NCBI RefSeq assembly: GCF_002929225.1
Contig: NZ_PISM01000018.1
Location: 558,001 to 622,000 of the forward strand
Length of the DNA stretch: 64,000 nt
Direction of reading: 5' to 3'
Origin: Stutzerimonas kunmingensis
Lineage (GTDB): Bacteria > Pseudomonadota > Gammaproteobacteria > Pseudomonadales > Pseudomonadaceae
In this document: positions 1 through 9,116 of the stretch, piece by piece
Numbering within the stretch: the stretch's first letter is position 1
Layout: each line of letters opens with the position of its first letter
Translations under genes and position numbers: made by a program
Notes under the pieces: model-generated
What the model was told of the DNA's origin: nothing
The model's input: the letters and a program-made list of their open reading frames with translations, nothing else
Databases searched by the model: none

Positions 1-515
1 TACGCGAGGCCCTCGAAGCCCTTGTTGCCGTTGAGGTCGATGCCCAGCGAAAGCTGTGAGGCGTGCGTGGCATCAATAATGGTCGTCTGCTCGTCGACTT
101 CGACCCGAAACAGGCGCTGCCGGCGCTCGTCGCTGATCACATACACGCCGGCAGAGATGTACTCGACAGCCTCCGGGTCGCCGAAGCCAACGAGCGGGAT
201 CGCGCGCAGCAGATCGCCCTCCAGGCTGAGTTCGAGCAGGTGTGGATTGCCATTGGTGACGGCGATCAGACTGTTGCGATCCGGGTCGAAAGTCAGCGCC
301 GAGAGATCGTCGTCGATTCCTTCGACCACCTTGCCCTGGATCGTCACCTGGTAATCCGGCAGCCACAATGAGGCGTCCTCCGCCGGTTCACCGCGATGCC
401 ACTGGTTGAGATGGAACCAGCCACGCTCGAACAGGCGGTAATGAATGCCGGCAGCGACGGCCAGCAACAGCGCCACAGCCAATGATGCCGCCGTAAACAA
501 TTTCAACGCACGCAT
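1..515 (-). CDS. SdiA-regulated-domain protein, partial (C-terminus beyond window)
   Basis: The reading frame starts at an ATG at 515 and stays open to the window edge, so the C-terminal part is missing. The N-terminus has one hydrophobic segment at about residues 4-23, giving a membrane anchor or uncleaved signal with the rest in the periplasm. The body repeats signatures of the next gene: SLWLPDYQV, GFGDPEAVEY, ISDERRQRLFRV and LNGNKGFEGLA. The family (SdiA-regulated, beta-propeller-like, found in E. coli YjiK) has no firm biochemical role. The two genes lie head to tail about 70 bp apart and are probably a tandem duplication and one operon. Confidence 0.8.
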   Translation of the reverse strand, partial: MRALKLFTAASLAVALLLAVAAGIHYRLFERGWFHLNQWHRGEPAEDASLWLPDYQVTIQGKVVEGIDDDLSALTFDPDRNSLIAVTNGNPHLLELSLEGDLLRAIPLVGFGDPEAVEYISAGVYVISDERRQRLFRVEVDEQTTIIDATHASQLSLGIDLNGNKGFEGLA

Positions 516-587
516 AGAGACCTACTGTTGTTCTGATGGGCGAGCGATTGTCTTCAGTCAGGCTTACACCAAGCTTAATGCGGCCAT

Positions 588-1484
588 TCAGCGCCTGCGG
601 CTGAATACGTAGAAGCGGTTGGGCTCGCCGACCACGTAGATGTTGCCTTCGCCATCCATCGCCACACCTTCGGCCTGCTCGATCCCATGTACCAACCCAT
701 TGAGTCCGCCGAACAGGCTGATGAAGCTGCGCGGCTTGCCCTGCAGGTCCAGCTCCACCAGCAGCCGCGACTCGTCGGAAAGCATCAGCGTGTGGCCGCT
801 GCGCGGGTCGATGGCGACGGAGGAAATGTCACGAACCAGCAGCCGTTGCCCGGGCACGGCCTGCAGCGCCCCGGCGGCGCCGTCCTCGCCGGGGAATGGG
901 AGCTCGAACAGGCCCTGCGGATCACGTTCCTTGGCCAGCAGCAGGCGCTGCGTACGCGGGTTCCAGGCCAGTCCCTCGAAGCCCTTGTTGCCGGCATCGG
1001 CGAAGCCCAGGTCATAGCTGGCCAGATCATCGAGATCGAGGCTTTCCACGCCGGGCTCCAGACGGAACACCGCCACCAGCCGACGGCGCTCATCGACGAT
1101 CGCCAGACGGCCGTCACCCAGGGCCTCCACCGCCTCGGGATCGGCGAAGCCGGTCAGCACGACGCGCCGCAGCACGACGCCAGCCGGGGTGAACTCGACC
1201 AGTTGTTCGCCGGTTACGGTGAACAGCGTGCCGGTCAGGGGATTCCAGGTCAGTCCTGAAGTTTCCTCGTCTTCCAGGCCGGCCAGGGTGGTTTCCAGGG
1301 TCAACTCGTAATCCGGCAGCCAGATGCTGGCTGCACGCTGTTCGGCGCTGACCGAACGCTCACCCCAGTACAGCTGCAGCTGATCGTCCCAGTGCAGCAG
1401 GCGCGTGGCGACGAGCAGCGCTATAAAAAGCAACAGCAGGATGGCGGCGACGATCAGACGCCAGCGGGAATAACGAACGGGCAT
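588..1484 (-). CDS. SdiA-regulated-domain protein, membrane anchored
   Basis: A 298-residue protein with an N-terminal hydrophobic helix at about residues 10-28 followed by a soluble periplasmic domain of the SdiA-regulated family. Visible family features are LTWNPLTGTLFTVTG, GFADPEAVEALGDG, IVDERRRLVAVFRL and GNKGFEGLAWNPRTQ, the repeated short blades expected for a propeller. It is a paralogue of the gene beginning at 515 and probably lies upstream of it in one transcript. The function is not established. A role in sensing or binding a periplasmic ligand would be a guess. Confidence 0.8.
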   Translation of the reverse strand: MPVRYSRWRLIVAAILLLLFIALLVATRLLHWDDQLQLYWGERSVSAEQRAASIWLPDYELTLETTLAGLEDEETSGLTWNPLTGTLFTVTGEQLVEFTPAGVVLRRVVLTGFADPEAVEALGDGRLAIVDERRRLVAVFRLEPGVESLDLDDLASYDLGFADAGNKGFEGLAWNPRTQRLLLAKERDPQGLFELPFPGEDGAAGALQAVPGQRLLVRDISSVAIDPRSGHTLMLSDESRLLVELDLQGKPRSFISLFGGLNGLVHGIEQAEGVAMDGEGNIYVVGEPNRFYVFSRRR

Positions 1485-1577
1485 GAACAGCGCTCCGGCG
1501 GAAGGTGCCGGATTACAACACGAGAGCGGTTCGCACAGAAGCAGCAGACGCGGCGGGTTTGCCCCGCCGCGCGCAGG

Positions 1578-2243
1578 TCAGATCACGCGGCTTTCGAAAC
1601 GCGACAGCCCGATCAACTCCAGCACCAGTTGATCGCCCTGCTTGAGCGGGCCGACACCGGCCGGCGTGCCGGTCAGCACAACGTCGCCCGGCTGCAGACT
1701 GAAATGCCCGGCAATGTGCTGCAGCAGCGGCAGGATGGCATTGAGCATCTGGCTGCTGTTGCCGTCCTGGCGGACTTCGCCGTTGATGGTCAGGCGGATG
1801 CCGATGTCGCCCAGATCCTCCACCGCATCGCCCGGCACGAACGGCGCCAGCACGCAGGCGCCGTCGAAGCTCTTGGCGATTTCCCACGGATGGCCCTTTT
1901 CCTTCAGCTTCGCCTGCACGTCGCGCAAGGTCAGGTCCAGCGCCGGGGCGAAGCCGGAGATGGCATCGCGCACCTCTTCCTCGTTCGGTTTGCGCGACAG
2001 CGGCTTGCCGATCAGCACGGCGATTTCCGCTTCGTAATGCACGGCGCCGCGGTCGCTCGGAACGCTGAAGCCGTCGTCCAGCGGCACCGTGCAGCTGCCG
2101 GCCTTGATGAACAGCAGCGGCTCGGTCGGCACCGGGTTATTCAGTTCCTTGGCGTGCTCGGCATAGTTGCGGCCAATGCAGACCACCTTACCCAGCGGAT
2201 AGTGGATCGGCGTGCCATCGGTGTAGTGGTGCTGGTAGCTCAT
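1578..2243 (-). CDS. Fumarylacetoacetate hydrolase family protein (YcgM-like)
   Basis: A 221-residue cytosolic enzyme covering a complete FAH fold. CIGRNYAEHAKEL near the N-terminus, HYEAEIAVLIGK (acidic metal ligands) in the middle and GDVVLTGTPAGVGPL near the end are characteristic. Members of this size hydrolyse acylpyruvates or decarboxylate oxaloacetate using Mg2+; the substrate here cannot be read from sequence. The start is set by AGGAGTCTTCG before the ATG. It lies 28 bp downstream of the D-2-hydroxyglutarate dehydrogenase gene on the same strand, so the two are probably co-transcribed and may clear 2-oxoacid by-products. Confidence 0.85.
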   Translation of the reverse strand: MSYQHHYTDGTPIHYPLGKVVCIGRNYAEHAKELNNPVPTEPLLFIKAGSCTVPLDDGFSVPSDRGAVHYEAEIAVLIGKPLSRKPNEEEVRDAISGFAPALDLTLRDVQAKLKEKGHPWEIAKSFDGACVLAPFVPGDAVEDLGDIGIRLTINGEVRQDGNSSQMLNAILPLLQHIAGHFSLQPGDVVLTGTPAGVGPLKQGDQLVLELIGLSRFESRVI

Positions 2244-2271
2244 CGAAGACTCCTGGTAATCCGTGGGCCGT

Positions 2272-3666
2272 TCAGGCCGCGAAAATCTTGCCCGGGTTCA
2301 TGATCCCGTTGGGGTCGAACACCGCCTTGACTGCCTTCATGTACTCGATTTCCGCCGGCGAACGGCTGTATTCGAGATAGTCGCGCTTGGTCATGCCGAC
2401 GCCGTGTTCGGCGGAGATCGAGCCGTTGTACTTCTGTACGGTTTCGAACACCCACTTGTTCACCGTGGCGCACTTGCCGAAGAACTCGTCCTTGTCCATC
2501 GCATCGGGCTTGAGGATGTTCAGGTGCAGGTTGCCGTCGCCGATGTGGCCGAACCAGACGATCTCGAAGTCCGGGTAGTGCTCGCCGACGATGGCGTCGA
2601 TCTCCTTGAGGAAGGCCGGCACCTTGGCGATGGTCACCGAGATGTCGTTCTTGTACGGCGTCCAGTGACTGATGGTCTCGGAGATGTACTCGCGCAGCTT
2701 CCACAGGTTCTGCAGCTGCTGCTCGCTCTGGCTCATCACGCCATCGAGCACCCAGCCCTGCTCGACGCAATGCTCGAAGGTCGCCAGCGCCTGATCGGCG
2801 CGCTCCTCGGTGGTGGCCTCGAATTCCAGCAGCGCGTAGAACGGGCAGTCGGTTTCGAACGGCGCCGGCACGTCGCCACGCGCCAGCACCTTGGCCAGCG
2901 CCTTGTCGGAGAAGAACTCGAAGGCGGTCAGGTCCAGCTTGTCCTGGAAGGCGTGCAGCACCGGCATGATCGAATCGAAATCCGGGGTGCCCAGCACCAG
3001 CGCAGTGAGGTTGGTCGGCTGGCGCTCCAGGCGCATGGTGGCCTCGACCACGAAACCCAGGGTGCCCTCGGCACCGATGAACAGCTGGCGCAGGTCGTAG
3101 CCGGTGGCGTTCTTGATCAGATCCTTGTTCAGTTCGAGCACGTCGCCCTTGCCAGTTACCACCTTCATGCCGGCGACCCAGTTGCGGGTCATGCCGTAGC
3201 GAATCACCTTGATGCCACCGGCGTTGGTGCCGATGTTGCCGCCAACCTGGCTGGAGCCGGCGGAGGCGAAGTCCACCGGGTAGTACAGCCCCTTGTCCTC
3301 GGCGAACTGCTGCAGCTGCGCAGTGACCACGCCCGGCTGGCAGACGGCGGTGCGATCCATCTCGTTGAATTGGAGAATCTGGTTCATGTAGTCGAACGAC
3401 ACCACCACCTCGCCATTGGCCGCCACGGCCGCTGCGGAAAGCCCGGTGCGACCGCCCGAAGGCACCAGCGCGACCTTGCGCTCGTTGGCCCAGCGCACGA
3501 TGGCCTGAACCTGCTCGATGCTCTTGGGAAAGACGATGGCCGAGGGCGCCGGAGCGAAATGCTTGGTCCAGTCCTTGCCGTAGGCATTCAGCGAATCGGC
3601 GTCGGTCAGCACTTTGCCGGGCTCGACCAGGGTTTTCAGCTCATCGATCAGGGCGGGGTCGGTCAT
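2272..3666 (-). CDS. FAD-binding D-2-hydroxyglutarate dehydrogenase
   Basis: A flavoprotein of the FAD-binding type 4 (PCMH) plus FAD-oxidase C-terminal family. The N-terminal FAD domain shows VPSGGRTGLS and GSSQVGGNIGTNAGG; the C-terminal half shows WFGHIGDGNLHLN and AEHGVGMTKRDYL. It oxidises D-2-hydroxyglutarate to 2-oxoglutarate. In P. stutzeri this enzyme is reported to remove the D-2-hydroxyglutarate made by SerA, pulling serine synthesis forward; the divergent serA next door fits. The start giving MTDPALIDELK (464 residues) is chosen from recalled homologues. An in-frame ATG at 3690 with AGGGTGA upstream would add eight residues. Confidence 0.88.
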   Translation of the reverse strand: MTDPALIDELKTLVEPGKVLTDADSLNAYGKDWTKHFAPAPSAIVFPKSIEQVQAIVRWANERKVALVPSGGRTGLSAAAVAANGEVVVSFDYMNQILQFNEMDRTAVCQPGVVTAQLQQFAEDKGLYYPVDFASAGSSQVGGNIGTNAGGIKVIRYGMTRNWVAGMKVVTGKGDVLELNKDLIKNATGYDLRQLFIGAEGTLGFVVEATMRLERQPTNLTALVLGTPDFDSIMPVLHAFQDKLDLTAFEFFSDKALAKVLARGDVPAPFETDCPFYALLEFEATTEERADQALATFEHCVEQGWVLDGVMSQSEQQLQNLWKLREYISETISHWTPYKNDISVTIAKVPAFLKEIDAIVGEHYPDFEIVWFGHIGDGNLHLNILKPDAMDKDEFFGKCATVNKWVFETVQKYNGSISAEHGVGMTKRDYLEYSRSPAEIEYMKAVKAVFDPNGIMNPGKIFAA

Positions 3667-3865
3667 CACGGGAACTCTCATACGATTCATGGTCACCCTG
3701 AGCACGCTTCAGCACAGGGGTGGGGGTGTTTCGCGGGGCTCGTATGCTAGCATACGCACCCCTTTGAAACGTGCCTCGGCAGACTCCCGACACCGCTAAT
3801 GACGGGTCGGCCAGCCTTCGCTGGACACTTCAGTCCTATCCTTCGGCCTTAAGGTTTTAATGCAG

Positions 3866-5095
3866 ATGAGCCAGACCTCTCTCGACAAGAGCAAGATCAA
3901 GTTTCTTCTTCTCGAAGGCGTGCACCAGAACGCCGTCGACACCCTCAAGGCGGCCGGCTACACCAACATCGAGTACCTCAAGGGCGCGCTGTCCACCGAG
4001 GAGCTGAAGGAGAAGATCGCCGACGCCCATTTCATCGGCATCCGCTCGCGCACCCAGCTCACCGAGGAAGTCTTCGAGGCCGCCAAGAAGCTGATCGCCG
4101 TCGGCTGTTTCTGCATCGGCACCAACCAGGTCGACCTGAACGCTGCCCGCGAACGCGGCATCGCGGTGTTCAACGCGCCCTACTCCAACACCCGTTCGGT
4201 GGCTGAACTGGTGCTGGCCGAAGCCATCCTGCTCTTGCGCGGCATTCCGGAAAAGAACGCCTCCTGCCATCGCGGCGGCTGGATCAAGTCGGCGGCCAAC
4301 TCCTTCGAAATCCGCGGCAAGAAGCTCGGCATCATCGGCTACGGCTCCATCGGCACGCAGCTGTCGGTACTGGCCGAAGCGCTGGGCATGCAGGTCTTCT
4401 TCTATGACGTGGTGACCAAGCTGCCGCTGGGCAATGCCACCCAGATCGGCTCGCTGTACGAGCTGCTGGGCATGTGCGACATCGTCTCGCTGCACGTTCC
4501 GGAGCTGCCGTCCACCCAGTGGATGATCGGCGAGAAGGAAATCCGCGCCATGAAGAAAGGCGCCATCCTGATCAACGCCGCCCGCGGCACCGTAGTCGAG
4601 CTGGATCACCTGGCCGCCGCGATCAAGGACGAGCACCTGATCGGCGCCGCCATCGACGTATTCCCGGTCGAGCCGAAGTCCAACGACGAGGAATTCGAAA
4701 GCCCGCTGCGTGGCCTGGACCGCGTGATCCTGACCCCGCACATCGGCGGTTCGACCGCCGAAGCGCAAGCCAACATCGGCCTGGAAGTCGCCGAGAAGCT
4801 GGTCAAGTACAGCGACAACGGCACCTCGGTGTCCTCGGTCAACTTCCCGGAAGTCGCCCTGCCGTCGCACCCGGGCAAGCACCGCCTGCTGCACATCCAC
4901 CAGAACATTCCGGGTGTGATGAGCGAGATAAACAAGGTCTTCGCCGACAACGGCATCAACATCTGCGGCCAGTTCCTGCAGACCAACGAGAAGGTCGGCT
5001 ACGTCGTCATCGACGTGGACAAGGAGTACTCCGACCTGGCGCTGGAAAAGCTGCAGCACGTCAACGGCACCATCCGCAGCCGCGTGCTGTTCTGA
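3866..5095 (+). CDS. serA: D-3-phosphoglycerate dehydrogenase
   Basis: First enzyme of serine biosynthesis, oxidising 3-phosphoglycerate; such SerA enzymes can also reduce 2-oxoglutarate to D-2-hydroxyglutarate. The 409-residue protein has a substrate domain, a NAD-binding Rossmann domain with GIIGYGSIGTQL, the catalytic region ARGTVVE and PHIGGSTAEAQ, and a C-terminal ACT domain (about residues 335-409) of the kind used for serine feedback. Pseudomonas homologues begin MSxTSLDKSKIK, which gives 3866. An ATG two codons upstream at 3860 has AAGG five bases before it and could be used instead. A strong terminator follows. Confidence 0.96.
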   Translation: MSQTSLDKSKIKFLLLEGVHQNAVDTLKAAGYTNIEYLKGALSTEELKEKIADAHFIGIRSRTQLTEEVFEAAKKLIAVGCFCIGTNQVDLNAARERGIAVFNAPYSNTRSVAELVLAEAILLLRGIPEKNASCHRGGWIKSAANSFEIRGKKLGIIGYGSIGTQLSVLAEALGMQVFFYDVVTKLPLGNATQIGSLYELLGMCDIVSLHVPELPSTQWMIGEKEIRAMKKGAILINAARGTVVELDHLAAAIKDEHLIGAAIDVFPVEPKSNDEEFESPLRGLDRVILTPHIGGSTAEAQANIGLEVAEKLVKYSDNGTSVSSVNFPEVALPSHPGKHRLLHIHQNIPGVMSEINKVFADNGINICGQFLQTNEKVGYVVIDVDKEYSDLALEKLQHVNGTIRSRVLF

Positions 5096-5115
5096 TTCGC
5101 TGACGCGGTGCGTTG

Positions 5116-5141
5116 AAAGGGAGGCTTCGGCCTCCCTTTTT
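5116..5141 (+). terminator. Rho-independent terminator of serA
   Basis: A GC-rich stem, AAGGGAGGC with TTCG loop and GCCTCCCTT, runs into a T-rich tail about 20 bp after the serA stop codon. It is a textbook intrinsic terminator on the plus strand. Confidence 0.92.
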
Positions 5142-5177
5142 CGTTCATGCGCACTGACTCAACCCGAGCGCTCTCCG

Positions 5178-5471
5178 CTAGCTGCGCAGCACCCGATTAC
5201 CCGCAGCATCGACATCCGCCCCTGGCTGCTCGTCACGCGGCTCGGGCGTCGGCGGCACATCGGTCTCGATTGGCGCCTGGCGCGGCTGCAGCACCGGTGC
5301 TTCGATCTGTTCCATCTCGTCCGATTGCTGATCCGACTGCGGCCGCGGCTCGCGGTTGTCCAGCGGATGTTGACGCGCCTTTTCCGGATTGGTCGGCCCG
5401 GTAGTCTCGGCCAGGGCGCTCGTTGCGCCCAGCAGTGGCACCAGCAGAATGCTCATACGCAGCAGGTCCAT
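5178..5471 (-). CDS. Small secreted, proline/glutamate-rich hypothetical protein
   Basis: A 97-residue protein starting at an ATG preceded by GGGAGGTG. Residues 1-21 (MDLLRMSILLVPLLGATSALA) form a signal peptide with an AxA-type cleavage site. The mature part is charged and rich in P, E, Q and D with no recognisable domain, so it is probably disordered in the periplasm. Longer upstream starts exist but lack a ribosome site. No function can be assigned. Confidence 0.6.
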   Translation of the reverse strand: MDLLRMSILLVPLLGATSALAETTGPTNPEKARQHPLDNREPRPQSDQQSDEMEQIEAPVLQPRQAPIETDVPPTPEPRDEQPGADVDAAGNRVLRS

Positions 5472-5572
5472 CGTGCACCTCCCGATCTTTGCTCTTGCAG
5501 GTTCGGCACGCCGGCACCGACAAAGGTTTCCGCACAACTGCCGGCAACGGCCGAGCGGTCAGGCTGAACGCA

Positions 5573-5607
5573 GAACGGCCCGGCAAGCTGAGCCTGCCGG
5601 GCCGTTC
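5573..5607 (-). terminator. Perfect 13-bp inverted repeat, possible terminator
   Basis: GAACGGCCCGGCA and TGCCGGGCCGTTC are exact inverted copies around a 9-base loop, 17 bp past the stop of the glycine-rich secreted gene. There is no clear T run after it on the minus strand, so it may be a terminator or an mRNA-stabilising hairpin. Confidence 0.5.
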
Positions 5608-5623
5608 AGGTGCAACCGATGGA

Positions 5624-5950
5624 TCAGTAGGCGCCGCGTTCACCGCCCTCGCCGCCCGTACCGGTCGTACCCTGCTTACCAGCCGCACCATCGCCGCCAG
5701 CATCGACGCCGGTACCGTGATCGCTACCGTGTGTGGTCGCCGGGCGCTCAGTCTCGTCCGGCATCTTGCCGGTATCGGAGGTCGAATCCATTCCGTTGCC
5801 CGTGCCGCCCATGGTTCCAGGCTGCTCGGTACTGTGTCCCTTCGAATCACGGTGGCCGGTATCGGCGCCGGTACTGGTATTGCCGGCAGCGAATGCCGCG
5901 CTGGAAAGCAGTCCCGCCAGGGTGAATGCCGCAATCTTGTGCATGTTCAT
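5624..5950 (-). CDS. Small secreted glycine/threonine-rich hypothetical protein
   Basis: A 108-residue protein with a signal peptide (MNMHKIAAFTLAGLLSSAAFA, cleavage near residue 21) and a mature region dominated by G, T, S, D and E in loose repeats such as GTGNGMDSTSDTGK. The composition indicates a disordered exported protein. CAGGAGTCATC precedes the first ATG; a second ATG lies two codons later. It sits upstream of another small secreted gene on the same strand, separated by a strong hairpin. Similar small proteins are common in Pseudomonas, but I know no function. Confidence 0.6.
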   Translation of the reverse strand: MNMHKIAAFTLAGLLSSAAFAAGNTSTGADTGHRDSKGHSTEQPGTMGGTGNGMDSTSDTGKMPDETERPATTHGSDHGTGVDAGGDGAAGKQGTTGTGGEGGERGAY

Positions 5951-6066
5951 GATGACTCCTGCATATTTTCAGGGGGTTCATGTAATCCGGCAGCGGGACG
6001 GGTCAGGGGTTTCGTCGTCAGCATTTACAAAACGTGACAGCCCTGTAGAACGCCCGGCCAGAGCGG

Positions 6067-7140
6067 CTAGGCACTAGGACCGTCGGTCGCCTGCGGCCGG
6101 TCACCGAGCAGATCCTCAACGTAGAGCATGCGCACCAGCACCATGCCGACAGCTGCCAGTGGCGTCGCCAGCAGCAGACCCAGAGTACCGGCCAGAAGGC
6201 CGAACAGAAGTTGCACGGCGATGGTCAGCGCCGGCGGAACCGAGACGATGCGCTGCTGCATCCACGGCGTGAACACATAACTTTCCAAGGCCTGGATGAA
6301 CAGATAGAGCGCGGCGACGTAGAGCACCGTGCGCCCGCCCTCCAGCGATGCCAGCAGGAGCGCCGGGATCACCGCCAGCACCGGACCGATATTGGGAATG
6401 AACGACAGCAGACCGGCGATCAGGCCGAGCACCAGCGCCAGCTCGATGCCCAGCAGCCACAGACCGAGCGTGGTCAGCACGCCGATCAGCAGCATTTCCA
6501 GCAGCTTGGCCAGCAGCCAGGCCCGCAATGTCGAGCCGCTTTCGTCGAGCACCTCCGCTGCGCGCGGTCGATAGCCCAGCGGAATCAGCTTCAGCAGCCC
6601 GCGCACGTATATCTGCGGATTGATGGCGAGGCAGATGCCGATGGCGAAGGCAATGGCGAAGCTGCTCAGCGCACCGACGATCGAGCCCATCACCTTGGTG
6701 ACCACGCTGAACGCGCTAGAGCCGTCGGGCAGCGAGTCCTCCAGGCGTTCGCGCTGCTGCAGCAGTTCATTCGCCCAAGGCAACTGCTCGGCACGCTCAC
6801 GCAGGCGCTCCACGGCCTCGGGCAGCGAATCGGAGAGCGCATCGGCCTGTTCGGCGATGCTCGGCGCGACCAGCCAGCCGCCGCCCCCCAGGCCGAGCAG
6901 CAAGAGCACGAAGAACACCGCCATGGACAGATTGTAGGACAGCGCCGTCTTGCTGCAGAGCCAGCGGCTCACGCCGTGAATCAGCACACCGAAAAGAATC
7001 GAGGCGAACAGCAGCAGGATGAAATCGAACGCCAGCCAGGCGACGATGCTCAGCAGCACCACGACGGCCAGCACCGCGGCCTGCACAATCGTGCGATTGG
7101 CGACCGTCTTGGCATCGTTCTGCGGTGTCGACGTGGACAT
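6067..7140 (-). CDS. AI-2E family transporter (PerM/TqsA-type permease)
   Basis: A 357-residue inner-membrane protein. A hydrophobic pair at about residues 18-58 is followed by an amphipathic region with many charged residues (about 75-125), then several membrane segments including GLWLLGIELALVLGLIAGLLS and the family signature FIPNIGPVLAVIPALLLA. The family exports autoinducer-2 in E. coli (TqsA), but most members have unknown or ion-linked substrates, so the name is a family label. The start has GGGGGAG seven bases upstream. Confidence 0.88.
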   Translation of the reverse strand: MSTSTPQNDAKTVANRTIVQAAVLAVVVLLSIVAWLAFDFILLLFASILFGVLIHGVSRWLCSKTALSYNLSMAVFFVLLLLGLGGGGWLVAPSIAEQADALSDSLPEAVERLRERAEQLPWANELLQQRERLEDSLPDGSSAFSVVTKVMGSIVGALSSFAIAFAIGICLAINPQIYVRGLLKLIPLGYRPRAAEVLDESGSTLRAWLLAKLLEMLLIGVLTTLGLWLLGIELALVLGLIAGLLSFIPNIGPVLAVIPALLLASLEGGRTVLYVAALYLFIQALESYVFTPWMQQRIVSVPPALTIAVQLLFGLLAGTLGLLLATPLAAVGMVLVRMLYVEDLLGDRPQATDGPSA

Positions 7141-7210
7141 GATGCTCCCCCTCGTGAGTACAAGAGGTACGACAGACCGCGCCGCGCATTAATTCAGCTG
7201 TTGCCGCCAA

Positions 7211-8926
7211 TCAGCGCAGCAGCTGCCAGAGCGAGGCGCCGACGCCGGCCATGCTCTCGCCCGCCACCAGGCCAGCCGCGGCGACAATCACGAAGCGCTC
7301 GCCGAGACTGCGCCAGCGTGACGCGAAGGCCCAGGCGAGCACGGCACCGAAGGTCATCATCAGCGAAATCGACGCCGGAATGATGAATGCCAGGCCGAGC
7401 GCCGCGGAGCTCGGCAACCAGCGCAGCCGGCGTTCGGGCAGCAGCCCTTCCAGCGTCCCGAGCAGCACCCCGCAGAGCGCACCAGCGAGCATCGCCCAGC
7501 GAATGTCGGCAGCGAGCGCGCCCAGGCCGCCGGTCAAGGCTTCGGCCACTGCTTTCCAGGTGGCAACCGCCGGAGCCGGCCATTCGGGTGTGATCAGCAT
7601 GCTCTGTGGATCGGGAATCAGCAGCTGATAGGCCAGTACGCCGACCACGCTGCCGAGCAGAATGCCGAAGCACTGCGCCAGCGCCTGACGCCCCGGCGCA
7701 GCGCCGATGGCATGCCCGACCTTGAAGTCGTTGAGCAGATCGGTGCACTGCCCCGCCGCGCCACCGGCGGTGTTGGCGCTCATCAGATTGACCGGCACCT
7801 GGCCCGGGGCGAACACGCCGAAGCTCAGCTGCGACAGCTGGCCGATGGCGCCGATCGGCGGAATCCCGGTCGCGCCGACGACCCGCGCGGCAACCATCGC
7901 CAGCAGCAGCGCCAGCGGAATCGACAGCGCCGCCAGCCAGGGGTCGATGCCGAACAGGCTGACCTGCAGCGCCAGCACCAGTCCTACCGACAGCGCAAAA
8001 CCGGCCGCTGGCCAGCCGTGCGGGCGCCGCAGCACCGGCCGCCGGCGTGTCATTGGCGAGCGTGAGCGCAGCAGGCGCAGGCCCAGCGAGGTCAGCGTCG
8101 CGCAGACCATCAGGCTCACGCCCGGCCACAACAGCCATTCGATCAGCGCGGCGAACTGCGGCCCCTGGGCGGCAGCCGGCAAGCGCACCAGTCCCTCGGC
8201 CAGCAGCCAGGGCGCGATCAGGCCCCAGGCCAGCACGGCGCCGAGCAGCAGCGACAGGCCGACGCGCAACCCGATGATGCCGCCGAAGCCGAGCAACAGC
8301 AGCGAGGGTTCGAAGCTGAACGTCAGGCGTTCCAGCTGCGCCGAAGGGGCCCAGCGCGGCAGCGTCCAGAAAAAGATATCGACCAGTTTGCTCCCGGCGG
8401 CCAGCACGGCGGCACCGCCCAGTACCCAGAGCCGGCGCCCGGCCTCGGCGCCATGACTGTAGATCTGCTGCAACGTCGCCAGGGTCGCCATGCCCTCGGG
8501 AAAGCGCAGCCCCGACTCGACGATCAGCGAGGGTCGCAGGTACCAGGCCACCCAGACCCCGAGAAAACTCACCGAGAACACCCAGGCCATCAGCGGCAGG
8601 CTGTCCAGCTGCTGACCGGTGAGCAGGGTATAGGCGGGAATCGGTGCCACCAGCCCGCCGGAGATGATCGAGGCGCAGGACGAGGCGGCGGTCTGGTTGA
8701 TGTTGCTTTCCAGCAGCGACCAGCGCGGGCGGCCGAACGCGACGGCAATGCTCTGCCAGAACGCGAAGCCGATCAGCAGCGCGATGATCGACATATTGAA
8801 CGACCAGCCGATCTTGAGGCCCGAGTAGACATTCGACGGTGCCAGCAGCGCACCCAGCAGCAGACCGGTGAGCAAGGCACGCAGGGTCAGTTCACGAGAC
8901 GAAACGGCAGAGGTGGTCGCGATCAT
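7211..8926 (-). CDS. OPT-family (oligopeptide/metal-chelate) transporter
   Basis: A very hydrophobic 571-residue protein with about a dozen membrane segments. The opening region (SRELTLRALLTGLLLGALLAP then NVYSGLKIGWSFNMS) and the middle block with FGVFAPGQVPVNLMSANTAGG match the OPT/YSL superfamily. Members take up oligopeptides, glutathione or metal chelates by proton symport; bacterial substrates are rarely known. GGGGA lies just before the ATG. It is followed at 70 bp by the AI-2E-family gene on the same strand and diverges from csgD. Confidence 0.85.
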   Translation of the reverse strand: MIATTSAVSSRELTLRALLTGLLLGALLAPSNVYSGLKIGWSFNMSIIALLIGFAFWQSIAVAFGRPRWSLLESNINQTAASSCASIISGGLVAPIPAYTLLTGQQLDSLPLMAWVFSVSFLGVWVAWYLRPSLIVESGLRFPEGMATLATLQQIYSHGAEAGRRLWVLGGAAVLAAGSKLVDIFFWTLPRWAPSAQLERLTFSFEPSLLLLGFGGIIGLRVGLSLLLGAVLAWGLIAPWLLAEGLVRLPAAAQGPQFAALIEWLLWPGVSLMVCATLTSLGLRLLRSRSPMTRRRPVLRRPHGWPAAGFALSVGLVLALQVSLFGIDPWLAALSIPLALLLAMVAARVVGATGIPPIGAIGQLSQLSFGVFAPGQVPVNLMSANTAGGAAGQCTDLLNDFKVGHAIGAAPGRQALAQCFGILLGSVVGVLAYQLLIPDPQSMLITPEWPAPAVATWKAVAEALTGGLGALAADIRWAMLAGALCGVLLGTLEGLLPERRLRWLPSSAALGLAFIIPASISLMMTFGAVLAWAFASRWRSLGERFVIVAAAGLVAGESMAGVGASLWQLLR

Positions 8927-9116
8927 TCCCCTACCTTAGCAGCCGCCCGGTGCAAAAACGCGCGCCCTTTCCGATGCCTCGCGTTCGACCTGGCGGAGTT
9001 GTGCACGTGCTGGCTGGATAATGCCCGTTCGCCATCTCTCGGCTGAACTTCGCTGCAAGGTGCTGGTCGTTTAGTAACTTTTTAATCAATCACGCCCGAC
9101 TGACTAGGTACCGAAC

